The translations under genes and the position numbers were made by a program. 60,830 bases of DNA, from NCBI RefSeq assembly GCF_030063445.1, contig NZ_JASITD010000013.1:1-60830 (forward strand), given 5' to 3'. Shown here in pieces: positions 38,335 to 47,752 of the stretch. The DNA comes from Hymenobacter sp. H14-R3. Lineage in GTDB: Bacteria; Bacteroidota; Bacteroidia; Cytophagales; Hymenobacteraceae. The first letter of the stretch is position 1. Each line of letters starts with the position of its first letter. The notes beneath the pieces were generated by a model that worked only from the letters and a program-made list of their open reading frames with translations, had not been told where the DNA came from and searched no databases.

Positions 38335-41300
38335 ATGCGTTTTTCTACCCTCGTGCACCATTGCCGGCTTGCCGGCCTTAGCCTGCCGCTGCTGGCCGCC
38401 AGGCCCGCGCTGGCTACCCCGCCCACCCCGCCCGCGCCGCTGCCCTACTACTCGGAGCCCGCCGTGGCGCCCGACCGCCAGGAGCTGGCCTTCGTGTCGG
38501 GCGGCGATATCTGGACGGTGCCGGTGGCCGGCGGCGAGGCCCGGCTGCTGGTGGCCCACCCCGCCACCGAGAGCCGCCCGCTGTATGCGCCCGACGGCAA
38601 GTCGCTGGCTTTCACCTCCACGCGCAGCGGCAACGGCGATATCTACCTACTCAATTTTGCCTCGGGCGAGCTGAAGCGGCTGACGTTTGACGACGGGCTG
38701 GACCAGTTGGATGGGTGGAGCGCCGATGGCAAGTACCTGTATTTTTCGAGCACCAGCCGCGACATCGCGGGCATGAACGACATCTACCGCGTGCCGGTGG
38801 GCGGCGGCACGCCCACCGCCGTGAGCGCCGACCGCTACGCCAACGAGTTCTTCGCCGCACCCAGCCCCGACGGCCGCACGCTGGCCTTTGCCGCGCGCGG
38901 CGTGGCTTCCAACCAGTGGTGGCGGCACGGCCACAGCCACCTGGACGAGTCCGAAATCTGGCTGCGGCAGGAGGGCAAAACCGGCCCCAGCTACCGCGGC
39001 CTCACCAGCGGCGGCAGCAAGGCGCTGTGGCCCATGTGGGGGCCGGGCGGCCAGCAGCTGTTTTATACCAGCGACCAGGGCGGGGCCGAAAACATCTGGA
39101 CGGTGGGCCTGGATAATGCTAAACCCCAGCAGGTTACCAATTTCAAAGATGGCCGCGTGCTGTGGCCCAGCATTTCATACGATGGCCAGCTCGTGGCGTT
39201 TGAGCGCGACTTTGGCATCTGGACGCTGAACACCGCCACGGGCCAGGCCCAGCCGGTGGCCATTCGGCGGCGGGGCGCGCCGGCTAGCCCCGGCACCGAG
39301 CGCCAGCGCTTTACTGACCGCTTGCAGGAGCTGGCCCTCTCGCCCGATGGCAAGAAAGTGGCCTTTATCGTGCACGGCGAAGTATTTGCCGCGTCCGCGG
39401 CCGATGGCGGCGACGCTACCCGCCTCACCACCACCGTGGCCGCCGAAACCGACCTGGCCTGGGCGCCCGACAGCCGCCGGCTGGTGTACGCCTCGGCCCG
39501 CGACGGCGCGAAGCATTTATACAGCTACACCTTCGCCACGGGCCAGGAAACGCGCCTCACTAACGCCATCCTCAGCGATGCCCGGCCACGCTTCTCGCCC
39601 GATGGCAAGCTACTGGCTTTTGAGCGCGACGCCCAGGAGCTGCGTATTCTGGACCTGGCCAGCAAGCAGGAGCGGGTGGCGGGCACCGGGCGCTTTGGCC
39701 GGCCGCCGCTGGCTGCCGAGCGCTCGGTGGTGTGGTCGCCCGATGGGCGCTGGCTGGCGTTTGCGCCAGCCGGGGCGCGGGGCTTCACCAACGTGCAGGT
39801 GGTGCCCACGGCGGGCGGCGCGGCGCGGCCAGTCAGCTTTTTGGCCAACACCAACAGCAACTCGCTCTCGTGGAGCCCCGATGGCAAGTACCTGCTTTTC
39901 GACACCGGCCAGCGCACCGAGGATGCCCAGGTGGCCCGCGTGGATTTGCAGCTGCGCACGCCGCGCTTCCGCGAGGACCAGTTTCGTGACTTATTCAAGG
40001 AGTCAGTCCCCAACCCCACCGCACCCGACAAGAACGCGCCCGCGCCCGCCAAGTCCCCCACGCCGGCCCCGCTGCCGGTAGCCGCTGCCGACTCGGCTCG
40101 CGCTAAAGACCAAGCAATCAGCAAGAAGGATAAAGGCAAGAAAGGCGCAGCTACGGCGGCCGCCACCCCCGCCAAGCCGCCCGTCACCATCAATTTCGAC
40201 GACATTCGGCGGCGGCTGAGCCTAGTGCCGGTGGGCGTGGATGTGCGCACCCAAACCATCAGCCCCGATGGCAAGTGGCTGCTGCTCACGGCCACCGTTT
40301 CCAACCAAACCAACCTCTACGTGTACCCGCTCGATGAGCTGGGCAAGGAGCCCGCCACGGCGCGGCAGCTCACGGCCACGGCCGGGGCCAAGCGCGAGGC
40401 GCAGTTTTCGCCCGATAGCAAGGAAGTATATTTCCTCGACCAGGGCCGCATCCAGGTGGTGCCCGTGGAGGCCGGCAAGGGCACGGCCCGCGCCGTGGCC
40501 GTAACGGCCGAGCTGAACGTGGATTTTGAGCAGGAGAAAATGGTGGTCTTTGACGAGGCATGGGCCTACCTGCGCGATTTTTTCAACGACCCCGCCTTCA
40601 ACGGCACCGACTGGCCGGCCCAGCACGCCAGGTTTGCGCCCTACATCGCCGGGGCCCGCACCCCCGACGAAGCCCGCCGCCTCACCAACCTGATGATTGG
40701 CGAGCTCAACGCCTCGCACTCGGGCATGGGGCCGGCCGCCCCGCCCACCGGCACGGTAGCCCCCGCCACCGGCCGCCTGGGCTTGCGCTTCGATGCCGCT
40801 GATTATGAGCAACGTGGCCGCCTGCGCATTACCACCGTGCTGCCGCTGGGCGCGGGGGCGCTGGCCAGCCTCCAGCCCGGCGACGTGCTGCTCGCCGTGA
40901 ACGGCCAGCCCCTCACCGGCACCACCAACCTCGATGAGCTGCTGCAATACCAGGTGGGCCGCCGCACCACGCTGCGCGTTTCTTCGGATAATAAGGAGCG
41001 CGACGTGGTGGTGCGCCCCCTCAGCCGCGACACCGAGAAGGCCCTCGACTACCGCCAGTGGGTGGAGGAGCGCCGCGCCTACGTGGCCCAGGCCAGCGGC
41101 GGCCGCCTCGGCTACGTGCACATGTTCGACATGTCGGCCGCCGCCCTGGCGCAGCTGTACCTCGACCTCGACGCCGAAAACATGACCCGCGAGGGCGTGG
41201 TGGTGGACGTGCGCAACAACAACGGCGGCTTCGTGAACGTGTACGCCATTGATGTGCTGGCCCGCCGCAGCTACCTCAGCATGCGCAGCCGGGGCATGGC

Positions 41301-41664
41301 AGCGGCCGTGCCCGCCCGCAGCGCCCTCGGCCAGCGCAGCCTGGAAGTACCCACGGTACTCGTCACCAACCAGCACTCCCTCTCTGATGCTGAAGACTTT
41401 AGCGAAGGTTACCGGGCCTCTGGGCTGGGCAAAATAGTGGGCGAGCCCACCGGCGGCTGGATTATCTTCACCTCGGGTGCCACCCTGCTCGACGGCTCCA
41501 GCCTGCGCCTGCCCACCAGCACCATCCGCGCCACCCGCAACGGCCAGGTGATGGAAATGAACCCCCGCCCCGTGGACATCCCCGTAACCCGCCCCATCGG
41601 CGAGAGCTACACCACGCGCGATGCGCAACTCGACGCGGCCGTGAAGGAGCTGATGGGCAAGTAG
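38335..41664 (+). CDS. Tricorn-like S41 family peptidase
   Basis: A 1109-residue exported protease. After a signal peptide (to about residue 27) come two beta-propellers. The first is built of PD40-type repeats (APDGKSLAFTSTRSGNGDIY, SADGKYLYFSSTSRDIAG, SPDGRTLAFAARG). A Pro/Ala/Lys-rich linker (about 560-620) precedes a second propeller region. A C1 helical domain (MVVFDEAWAYLRDFFNDPAF), a PDZ-like domain (about 810-900) and the S41 catalytic domain with VVDVRNNNGGFVN and NQHSLSDAEDF (Ser near 1017) complete the tricorn order. It probably degrades peptides in the periplasm. The start is the ATG opening the signal peptide. Confidence 0.9.
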   Translation: MRFSTLVHHCRLAGLSLPLLAARPALATPPTPPAPLPYYSEPAVAPDRQELAFVSGGDIWTVPVAGGEARLLVAHPATESRPLYAPDGKSLAFTSTRSGNGDIYLLNFASGELKRLTFDDGLDQLDGWSADGKYLYFSSTSRDIAGMNDIYRVPVGGGTPTAVSADRYANEFFAAPSPDGRTLAFAARGVASNQWWRHGHSHLDESEIWLRQEGKTGPSYRGLTSGGSKALWPMWGPGGQQLFYTSDQGGAENIWTVGLDNAKPQQVTNFKDGRVLWPSISYDGQLVAFERDFGIWTLNTATGQAQPVAIRRRGAPASPGTERQRFTDRLQELALSPDGKKVAFIVHGEVFAASAADGGDATRLTTTVAAETDLAWAPDSRRLVYASARDGAKHLYSYTFATGQETRLTNAILSDARPRFSPDGKLLAFERDAQELRILDLASKQERVAGTGRFGRPPLAAERSVVWSPDGRWLAFAPAGARGFTNVQVVPTAGGAARPVSFLANTNSNSLSWSPDGKYLLFDTGQRTEDAQVARVDLQLRTPRFREDQFRDLFKESVPNPTAPDKNAPAPAKSPTPAPLPVAAADSARAKDQAISKKDKGKKGAATAAATPAKPPVTINFDDIRRRLSLVPVGVDVRTQTISPDGKWLLLTATVSNQTNLYVYPLDELGKEPATARQLTATAGAKREAQFSPDSKEVYFLDQGRIQVVPVEAGKGTARAVAVTAELNVDFEQEKMVVFDEAWAYLRDFFNDPAFNGTDWPAQHARFAPYIAGARTPDEARRLTNLMIGELNASHSGMGPAAPPTGTVAPATGRLGLRFDAADYEQRGRLRITTVLPLGAGALASLQPGDVLLAVNGQPLTGTTNLDELLQYQVGRRTTLRVSSDNKERDVVVRPLSRDTEKALDYRQWVEERRAYVAQASGGRLGYVHMFDMSAAALAQLYLDLDAENMTREGVVVDVRNNNGGFVNVYAIDVLARRSYLSMRSRGMAAAVPARSALGQRSLEVPTVLVTNQHSLSDAEDFSEGYRASGLGKIVGEPTGGWIIFTSGATLLDGSSLRLPTSTIRATRNGQVMEMNPRPVDIPVTRPIGESYTTRDAQLDAAVKELMGK

Positions 41665-41675
41665 TTAGCACATAC

Positions 41676-41821
41676 GCTCCGGTCGGCCGGCTTTGCCGGC
41701 GGACCGGCTGTCGCGTGAACAACGACGGCACAACGGACTAGAGCCAGTGAACGATGCTGGTACGACTGGCCAAGCGGCGCGCCCGTCGACCAGTCGGCCG
41801 GCTTCGCCGACGGACCGGAGC
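41676..41821. repeat. Compound inverted/direct repeat after the tricorn-like gene
   Basis: GCTCCGGTC at the left end (41676) pairs with a GGACCGGAGC end at 41821. Each side carries its own hairpin, TCGGCCGGCTTTGCCGGCGG on the left and TCGGCCGGCTTCGCCGACGG on the right. It occupies most of the gap between convergent genes. Confidence 0.75.
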
Positions 41822-41864
41822 ACGCACCCTTATGTACTAACTTATTTATTGATAAGTAGTTAAA

Positions 41865-42368
41865 TTACCTGACCGTCTCAATAGTCGAAACACCCTCCAC
41901 TGCGACTACCGGCGGCAACTCGACCGCAAACCTGACCTGGGAACCCAGGCTCAGTTTGGGCACCAGTACGTAGTACACCACATTGGCGGCGGCGGGGCTG
42001 GCATCGGCGGCCAGCTTTACGGCGTAGGTATAGCCGGCGCAGGTTTGCAGCACCTGCTGGCTGGCTACGTGGCTGGCGCTGGCGGTGCGGGTTTTGCCGG
42101 CCAGCAGGGTGTAGGTAGCAAAGTCAACGGCCGGCAGCTTTTTGCCCGCAAACAGCGCCCGATACTCAGCTGCCGAGTTGATAACGTAGTCGTTGGTTTG
42201 CCCCACGGTGGGCACCGGCTCGGTGATGCGGGCCGTGAGGCCGGTTATCTGGCAGGTCGTCACATCGGCCGACGCATTGCAAGGCACCACATCGTCCTCC
42301 TTCTTGCAGCTATTGCTCATCGCCAGAAAACTGAGCGCGGCGAGCGCCAAAAGTCGACGTATTTGCAT
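41865..42368 (-). CDS. Predicted lipoprotein, possibly PrcB-like
   Basis: A 167-residue lipoprotein with a lipobox at SNSC (C21) followed by KKEDD. The mature domain has alternating strands (TARITEPVPTVGQTNDYVIN, DYVINSAAEYRALFAGKKL, FATYTLLAGKTRTASASHVA) and ends VRFAVELPPVVAVEGVSTIE. The pattern of an EYRALF-type helix, a TLLAGK strand and a closing strand recalls the PrcB C-terminal domain found in Bacteroidota and treponemal protease-complex subunits. The likeness is only by eye. It could also be an unrelated small beta protein. It lies next to protease genes on both sides, which makes a protease-associated role plausible. Confidence 0.6.
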   Translation of the reverse strand: MQIRRLLALAALSFLAMSNSCKKEDDVVPCNASADVTTCQITGLTARITEPVPTVGQTNDYVINSAAEYRALFAGKKLPAVDFATYTLLAGKTRTASASHVASQQVLQTCAGYTYAVKLAADASPAAANVVYYVLVPKLSLGSQVRFAVELPPVVAVEGVSTIETVR

Positions 42369-42698
42369 AAAAACCAGGGTATTGGGGTGGGAAAAGGAGA
42401 GCGGGCAAGAAATATACTACCCGGCTCCCAAAATCCAAGGTTGCGCCCTGCTTCCTAACAGCTTGGCTGGGCGGCACCGCATCGAACACCACGTTGGTAT
42501 CGGCGGCCAGCTTGGGCAAAAGCCGCCCCTGGCTTACCAGGATAGTTGCCCCGGTCCGCCGGCAAAGCTTTTTTAAGCTGATTCAACAAAAAGACGGCCG
42601 CCCCGCTGCAACGCCCGCGGGGCGAATATGTCTTTTTCATGAAAAAAATGCCATCTTGCCGGCCGGTTTTTGCCGGTTGCCTTTAATTTTCTTTCGCT
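42369..42698. other. 330-base gap before the TldD cluster
   Basis: No convincing gene. It holds CGCCCGCGGGGCG and CCGGCCGG-type GC hairpins and a stretch around 42470-42560 on the minus strand that reads like a protein fragment (GRLLPKLAADTNVVFDAV) without a start or context. It may be a gene remnant. It must contain the promoter of the first tldD gene, but no TAnnTTTG box was found. Confidence 0.5.
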
Positions 42699-44351
42699 TT
42701 GAAACGACGTGACTTTGTGGGCCTTACCGGCCTGGCCACCAGCGCCCTGCTGCTGCCCCACTTTCCGGGCTTCGGCGGCACCCTCGTAGACCCCGCCCGC
42801 CTGCTGGAGCCCGGCCTCGACGTGACCGCCAAAAAGCGCCTCGCCGATGCGGCCCTCAACGCCGCCCGCAGCGCCGGTGCCACCTACGCCGACGTGCGCA
42901 TTGGCCGCTACCTCAACCAGAGCGTGTTTACCCGCGAAAAGCAGGTGCAGAACATCGCCAGCGGCGAGAGCTTCGGGGCCGGCGTGCGCGTGATTGCGGG
43001 CGGCAGCTGGGGCTTTGCCGCCACCAACAACGTGAGCGATGCCGGCCTGGCCCAGGCCGCCAAGCTGGCCGTGGCCATGGCCAAAGCCAACGCCAAAACC
43101 CAGAGGGAACCCGTGAACCTGGCCCCCCAGAAGGGCTACGGCGAGGTGAGCTGGAAAACGCCCATCAAGCAAAACGCCTTCGAGGTGCCCGTGGCCCAGA
43201 AGGCCGAACTGCTGCTGGCCGCCAACGCCGCCGCCATGGCCAACGGTGCTAACTTCGTCAATTCCAGCCTATTCCAGATAAACGAGCAGAAGTACTTTGC
43301 CAGCACCGACGGCTCGTACATCGACCAGGATATCCACCGCATCTGGCCCACGTTTTCGGTCACGGCCATTGACCGGGCCAGCGGCAAATTTAAAACCCGC
43401 GACGCGCTGAGCTCGCCCATGGGCCTGGGCTACGAGTACCTCACGCCCAGCGCCGCCGACAAGGTAGCCGGCCCCGCCGGCACCGGCCTGGTGGGCTACC
43501 GCAACAGCTACGACCTGCTGGAAGACGCCGCCCTGGCCGCCCGCCAGGCCAAGGCCAAGCTCACGGCTACCTCGGTGCTGGCTGGCAAATACGACCTCGT
43601 GCTGGAGCCCAACCACCTGGGCCTCACCATCCACGAGAGCATTGGCCACCCGCTGGAGCTGGACCGCGTGCTGGGCTATGAAGCCAACTACGCGGGCACC
43701 AGCTTCGCCGATTTGGCCTGGAAGGCGAAGAATATTCCCTACGGCTCCAAAAACGTGACCATCGTGGCCGACAAGCTGCAACCCGGCTCGCTGGGCGCAG
43801 TAGGCTACGACGATGAGGGCGTGAAAACCAAGGAGTGGACGCTCATCGACCAGGGCAAACTGGTTGACTACGAGAAGATTAGAGACCAGGCGCACATCGT
43901 GGGCCAAACCGCCTCCGACGGCTGCTGCTACGCCGACTCCTGGGATGCGGTGCAGTTTCAGCGCATGCCCAACGTGAGCCTGCGCCCCGGCACCGCCCCG
44001 CTGAGCGTGGACGAGATGATAAGCAAGGTGGACAAGGGCATCTACATTGCCGGCCGCGGCTCGTATTCCATTGACCAGCAACGCTATAACTTTCAGTTTG
44101 GCGGCCAGGTGTTCTACGCCATCGAGAAGGGCAAAATCGCGGGCATGCTCGACGATGTGGCCTACCAGGCTAATACCCAGGAGTTTTGGAACTCGTGCGC
44201 GGCCGTGTGCGACCAGCGCGACTACCGCATGTTCGGCTCGTTTTTCGACGGCAAGGGCCAGCCCTCGCAGGTGTCGGCCGTGAGCCACGGCTCGGCCACG
44301 TCGCGGTTCAATGCGGTGAATGTGATTAATACGGGCCGGAAGATTGGGTAA
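42699..44351 (+). CDS. tldD: TldD-family metalloprotease, paralogue A, with twin-arginine signal
   Basis: A 550-residue TldD-type zinc protease. The metal motif HESIGH (H312-H317, HExxxH) fits the family and is followed by PLELDRVLGYEANYAGTSFA. The N-terminus KRRDFVGLTGLATSALLLP is a Tat-type signal, unlike cytoplasmic E. coli TldD. The conserved SDGCCYADSWD and the C-terminal VSHGSATSRFNAVNVINTGR region are shared with both paralogues. The start is TTG, fixed by alignment of the RRDF motif with the ATG-initiated paralogue C. TldD works as a heterodimer with PmbA/TldE, and partners lie downstream. It is 205 bases before paralogue B, the gap filled by a palindrome. Confidence 0.9.
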   Translation: MKRRDFVGLTGLATSALLLPHFPGFGGTLVDPARLLEPGLDVTAKKRLADAALNAARSAGATYADVRIGRYLNQSVFTREKQVQNIASGESFGAGVRVIAGGSWGFAATNNVSDAGLAQAAKLAVAMAKANAKTQREPVNLAPQKGYGEVSWKTPIKQNAFEVPVAQKAELLLAANAAAMANGANFVNSSLFQINEQKYFASTDGSYIDQDIHRIWPTFSVTAIDRASGKFKTRDALSSPMGLGYEYLTPSAADKVAGPAGTGLVGYRNSYDLLEDAALAARQAKAKLTATSVLAGKYDLVLEPNHLGLTIHESIGHPLELDRVLGYEANYAGTSFADLAWKAKNIPYGSKNVTIVADKLQPGSLGAVGYDDEGVKTKEWTLIDQGKLVDYEKIRDQAHIVGQTASDGCCYADSWDAVQFQRMPNVSLRPGTAPLSVDEMISKVDKGIYIAGRGSYSIDQQRYNFQFGGQVFYAIEKGKIAGMLDDVAYQANTQEFWNSCAAVCDQRDYRMFGSFFDGKGQPSQVSAVSHGSATSRFNAVNVINTGRKIG

Positions 44352-44370
44352 ATCTTATGCGGCCCTAACG

Positions 44371-44505
44371 GGGCGCCTCACCCCTAGCCCCTCTCCGAAA
44401 AGGAGAGGGGGACTAGTTCTAGTTTTAGACTCAGCTTTTAAGCTAGTGCTAAATATCTAGTCCCCCCTCTCCTTTTCGGAGAGGGGGCTAGGGGGTGAGG
44501 CGCCC
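44371..44505. repeat. Palindromic element (CCCCAGCCCC family) between tldD A and B
   Basis: GGGCGCCTCACCCCTAGCCC and its complement form outer arms (44371 to 44505). Inside are CCCTCTCCGAAAAGGAGAGG and CTCTCCTTTTCGGAGAGGGG hairpins, around an AT-rich centre. The CCTCACCCC..AGCCCCTCTCC wording matches the element inside metH. Confidence 0.85.
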
Positions 44506-44556
44506 GCCAGAACAACCAACTACTCTCTATCCTTCAAACCTTTACGCTCCTCAACT

Positions 44557-46209
44557 TTGAACAGACGCGACTTTACTACTCTTACTGGATTGGCGGCCGG
44601 TGCCCTGTGGCTCCCCGCTTTCCCAAGCCTCGCCGGCAACCTTGTTGACCCCGCCCAGCTGCTGGAGCCCGGCCTCGACGTGGCCCAGAAAAAGCGCCTG
44701 GCCGACGTGGCCCTCACCGCCGCCAAGGCCGCTGGGGCCACCTACGCCGACGTGCGCATCCAGCGCACGCTCAATCAGGGCATTTTCACCCGCGAGAAGC
44801 AGGTGCAGAACATTGCCAATGCCGAGAGCTTTGGCGTGGGCATCCGGGTGATTGCCAACGGCACCTGGGGCTTTGCCTCGACCAACAACGTGACCGACGC
44901 GGGCATCGCCAAAACGGCCCAGCAGGCGGTGGCCATCGCCAAGGCCAACTCGAAGGTGCAGAAGGAGCCCGTGCGGCTGGCCCCCCAGAAGGGCTACGGC
45001 GAGGTAAGCTGGAAGGCGCCCATCGAGAAAAACGCGTTTGAGGTGCCCATCAAGGAGAAGGTTGATTTGCTGCTGGCGGCCAACGCGGCGGCGCTCGGCA
45101 ACGGCGCGTCGTTTGTGAATTCGGCCCTGTTTCAAGTGAATGAGCAGAAGTACTTTGCGAGCACCGACGGCTCGTATATCGACCAGGATATTCACCGCAT
45201 CTATCCCACCTTTGGGGTGACGGTGGTGGACCGGGCCAGCGGCAAGTTTCGCTCGCGCCAGAGCCTGAGCTCGCCCATGGGCATGGGCTACGAGTACCTC
45301 ACGCCCAAGGCCGCCGACAAGATGGCCGGCCCCGCGGGCTCGGGCGTTATCGGCTACAAAAACAGCTACGATATCCTGGAAGATGCCGCCCTGGCCGCCA
45401 AGCAAACCAAGCAAAAGCTGACCTGCAAGAGCGTGGTGCCCGGCAAGTACGACCTCGTGCTCGACCCGCACCACCTGGGCCTCACCATCCACGAGAGCGT
45501 GGGCCACCCCCTGGAGCTGGACCGCGTGCTGGGCTACGAGGCCAACTTCGCGGGCACTTCGTTTGCCACCTTGGAGTGGAAAAAGAAGGGCTTGCCCTAC
45601 GGCTCGAAGCAGGTGAATATTGTGGCCGACAAGCTGCAAGCCAACTCGCTGGGTGCGGTGGGCTGGGACGATGAGGGCGTCAAAACCAAGGAGTGGAACC
45701 TCATTGAGCAGGGCAAACTAGTTGATTATGAAAAGATTCGCGACCAGGCCTACATTGTGGGCCAGGACGCCTCCGACGGCTGCTGCTACTCGCAGTCGTG
45801 GCGCGATGTGCAGTTTCAGCGCATGCCTAACGTGAGCCTCAAGCCCAGCCCCAGCAAAATGAGCGTGGATGAACTGGTGAGCAAGGTGGACAAAGGCATC
45901 TATATCGCTGGCAACGGCTCGTTTAGCATTGACCAGCAGCGCTATAACTCGCAGTTTGGCGGCCAGGTGTTCTACGCCATCGAGAAGGGCAAAATTACCG
46001 AAATGCTCGAAGACGTGGCCTACCAGACCAATACCCTGGAGTTTTGGGGCGCCTGCGCCGGCTCGTGCGACCAGAGCGACTACCGCTTCGCGGGCTTCTT
46101 CAACGACGGCAAGGGCCAGCCCTCGCAGAGCTCGGCCGTGAGCCACGGCTCGGCCACCACGCGCTTCAATGGCGTGAACGTGATTAACACGGCCCGTAAA
46201 ATCGGGTAG
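44557..46209 (+). CDS. tldD: TldD-family metalloprotease, paralogue B, with twin-arginine signal
   Basis: A 550-residue close paralogue of A and C, colinear with them, so the three differ by substitution rather than indels. Tat signal NRRDFTTLTGLAAGALWLP; metal motif HESVGH at 312-317; SDGCCYSQSWRDV and HGSATTRFNGVNVINTARKI at the end. It starts with TTG, 52 bases after the preceding palindrome. It is followed by a PmbA-type gene (147-base gap filled by a palindrome), which is the expected TldD-TldE partner order. Substrate unknown. E. coli TldD/E matures microcin B17 and degrades the CcdA antitoxin, and archaeal homologues cleave unfolded peptides. Confidence 0.9.
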   Translation: MNRRDFTTLTGLAAGALWLPAFPSLAGNLVDPAQLLEPGLDVAQKKRLADVALTAAKAAGATYADVRIQRTLNQGIFTREKQVQNIANAESFGVGIRVIANGTWGFASTNNVTDAGIAKTAQQAVAIAKANSKVQKEPVRLAPQKGYGEVSWKAPIEKNAFEVPIKEKVDLLLAANAAALGNGASFVNSALFQVNEQKYFASTDGSYIDQDIHRIYPTFGVTVVDRASGKFRSRQSLSSPMGMGYEYLTPKAADKMAGPAGSGVIGYKNSYDILEDAALAAKQTKQKLTCKSVVPGKYDLVLDPHHLGLTIHESVGHPLELDRVLGYEANFAGTSFATLEWKKKGLPYGSKQVNIVADKLQANSLGAVGWDDEGVKTKEWNLIEQGKLVDYEKIRDQAYIVGQDASDGCCYSQSWRDVQFQRMPNVSLKPSPSKMSVDELVSKVDKGIYIAGNGSFSIDQQRYNSQFGGQVFYAIEKGKITEMLEDVAYQTNTLEFWGACAGSCDQSDYRFAGFFNDGKGQPSQSSAVSHGSATTRFNGVNVINTARKIG

Positions 46210-46342
46210 CCCCACCCCCCAGCCCCCTCCCCTGCGGGGGAGGGGGAGCCAAACGATTTTCAATCTACAATCGTCAATCAAATGAAGCCTACGCCTCCTC
46301 GGCTCCCCCTCCCCCGCAGGGGAGGGGGCCGGGGGGTGGGGC
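46209..46342. repeat. Palindromic element (CCCCAGCCCC family) between tldD B and pmbA 1
   Basis: Arms from GCCCCACCCCCCAGCCCCCT (46209) to AGGGGGCCGGGGGGTGGGGC (46342), each with an internal CCCTCCCC..GGGGAGGG hairpin. It begins in the tldD B stop codon and ends 14 bases before the pmbA ATG, so it forms nearly the entire leader. Confidence 0.88.
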
Positions 46343-46356
46343 TGCAACTCCACAAC

Positions 46357-47691
46357 ATGGCAATTCTTTCCCAAACCGAAGCCCAGGATATCCTCAAAAA
46401 AGTCCTCAGCTTCAGCACCGCCGACGAGTGCGAGGCCAACCTCAACGGCAGCCTGGAGGGCAACGTGCGCTCGGCGCGCAACTCCATCAGCACGGCCGGG
46501 GCTGTGGACAACGTGTCGCTGGCCGTGACGTCGTACTTCGGCAAGCGCTCGGGCACCGCCACCTGCAACCAGTTTGACGAGGCTACGCTGCGCCGCTGCG
46601 TGCAGCGTGCCGAAGAAATTGCGCGCCTCGCGCCCGAAAGCCCCGAGTCGATGCCGCTACTCGGGCCGCAGACGTATCTGGCTTCGCCCCAGTCGTTTGC
46701 GCAGAGCACGGCCAACATCACGCCCGACTACCGCGCCAACCAGATGGCGGCCAGCATGCAGTACTGCGACGGCAAGAAGCTGTCGTCGGCGGGCTTCTTG
46801 AATGACCAGGCGGGCTTCGTGGCCAAGCGCAACTCGAAAGGGCTGGAGGCCTACCAGCGCACCTCGAACCTCGATTTCAGCATCACCGTGCGCACGCCCG
46901 ATGGGCTGGGCTCGGGCTACGCGGCCACTGACTTTACGGACGTGTCGAAGTTTGATGCCAAAGTCCTGACCGCTGTGGCGGCCGGCAAGGCCTCGGCTTC
47001 GCTGGGGGCCAAGGCCATTGAGCCGGGCAAGTACACCGTTATTCTGGAGCCCAATGCGCTGGTTTCGGGCTCCGATGCCTCGCTGCTGGGCGCGCTCATG
47101 CGCTCGTTCGACGCCCGCTCGGCCGATGAGGGGCGCAGCTTTTTGAGCAAGAAGGGCGGCGGCAATCGCAAGGGCGAAAAGATGTTTGATGAGCGCGTGA
47201 CGATTTATTCGGACCCTACCAACGCCGAGGTGCCCGACCTCACCTTCGCCGGCGATGGCCGCCCGCAGCAGCGCACCACCTGGATTGAAAAGGGCGTGGT
47301 GAAAAACCTCTACACCAGCCGCTACTGGGCCCAGAAATCGGGCATCCCCGACCTGCCTGGCCCCGGCGGCTTCATCATGGAGGGCGGCACCCAAAGCACC
47401 GCCGACCTCATCAAGGGCACCAAAAAAGGCATCTTGGTGACGCGCCTCTGGTACATCCGCCCCGTTGACCCGCAAACGCTGCTCTACACCGGCCTCACCC
47501 GCGACGGCACGTTCTACATCGAGAACGGCGCTATCAAGTTCCCAGTCAAGAACTTCCGCTTCAACGAAAGCCCGATTATCATGCTCAACAACCTGGAGGC
47601 CATCGGCCGCCCGGTACGTTTGGCCGGCAATTTGGTGCCGCCGCTTAAGATTCGCGATTTCACGTTCACAAGCTTGTCCGACGCCGTGTAA
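46357..47691 (+). CDS. pmbA: PmbA/TldE-family protein, paralogue 1
   Basis: A 444-residue TldE/PmbA-type subunit. It has the fold markers TADECEANLNGSLEGNVRSA, AIEPGKYTVILEPNALVSGS and FDARSADEGRSF, and the C-terminal NGAIKFPVKNFRFNESPIIM, but no HExxxH, as expected for the non-catalytic partner. There is no signal peptide. The ATG at 46357 was chosen because the 25 upstream in-frame codons are encoded by the palindromic element and are low-complexity (RLPLPRRGGGRGVG). If TldD is Tat-exported, this partner must be co-exported or stay behind. It is followed by a bidirectional terminator. Confidence 0.88.
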   Translation: MAILSQTEAQDILKKVLSFSTADECEANLNGSLEGNVRSARNSISTAGAVDNVSLAVTSYFGKRSGTATCNQFDEATLRRCVQRAEEIARLAPESPESMPLLGPQTYLASPQSFAQSTANITPDYRANQMAASMQYCDGKKLSSAGFLNDQAGFVAKRNSKGLEAYQRTSNLDFSITVRTPDGLGSGYAATDFTDVSKFDAKVLTAVAAGKASASLGAKAIEPGKYTVILEPNALVSGSDASLLGALMRSFDARSADEGRSFLSKKGGGNRKGEKMFDERVTIYSDPTNAEVPDLTFAGDGRPQQRTTWIEKGVVKNLYTSRYWAQKSGIPDLPGPGGFIMEGGTQSTADLIKGTKKGILVTRLWYIRPVDPQTLLYTGLTRDGTFYIENGAIKFPVKNFRFNESPIIMLNNLEAIGRPVRLAGNLVPPLKIRDFTFTSLSDAV

Positions 47692-47694
47692 TTA

Positions 47695-47746
47695 TTTAAC
47701 ACATAAAAAAAGCCGCTTCAAGAAGCGGCTTTTTTTATGTGTTAAA
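47695..47746. terminator. Bidirectional terminator between pmbA 1 and the HTH-ImmA island
   Basis: TTTAACACATAAAAAAAGCC ... GGCTTTTTTTATGTGTTAAA, a near-perfect palindrome with GC core AGCCGCTTC/GAAGCGGCT and A/T tracts. It serves both the pmbA gene and the convergent 47.8 kb gene. Confidence 0.88.
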
Positions 47747-47752
47747 TACTAT

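Noticed and set aside
40222..41628. Long minus-strand frame (468 codons) opposite the tricorn-like gene
   Set aside because: Same reason: a shadow of a conserved S41/PDZ region with His/Gly/Ala-rich translation.
42470..42560. Minus-strand fragment reading like protein (GRLLPKLAADTNVVFDAV)
   Set aside because: No start, context or full domain. Too short to call a pseudogene; mentioned only as a possible remnant.
46282..46356. N-terminal extension of PmbA 1 (and the equivalent at 51482-51550 for PmbA 2)
   Set aside because: The extra codons are encoded by the palindromic element, are low-complexity Arg/Gly/Pro, and the paralogues align from MAILS onward.
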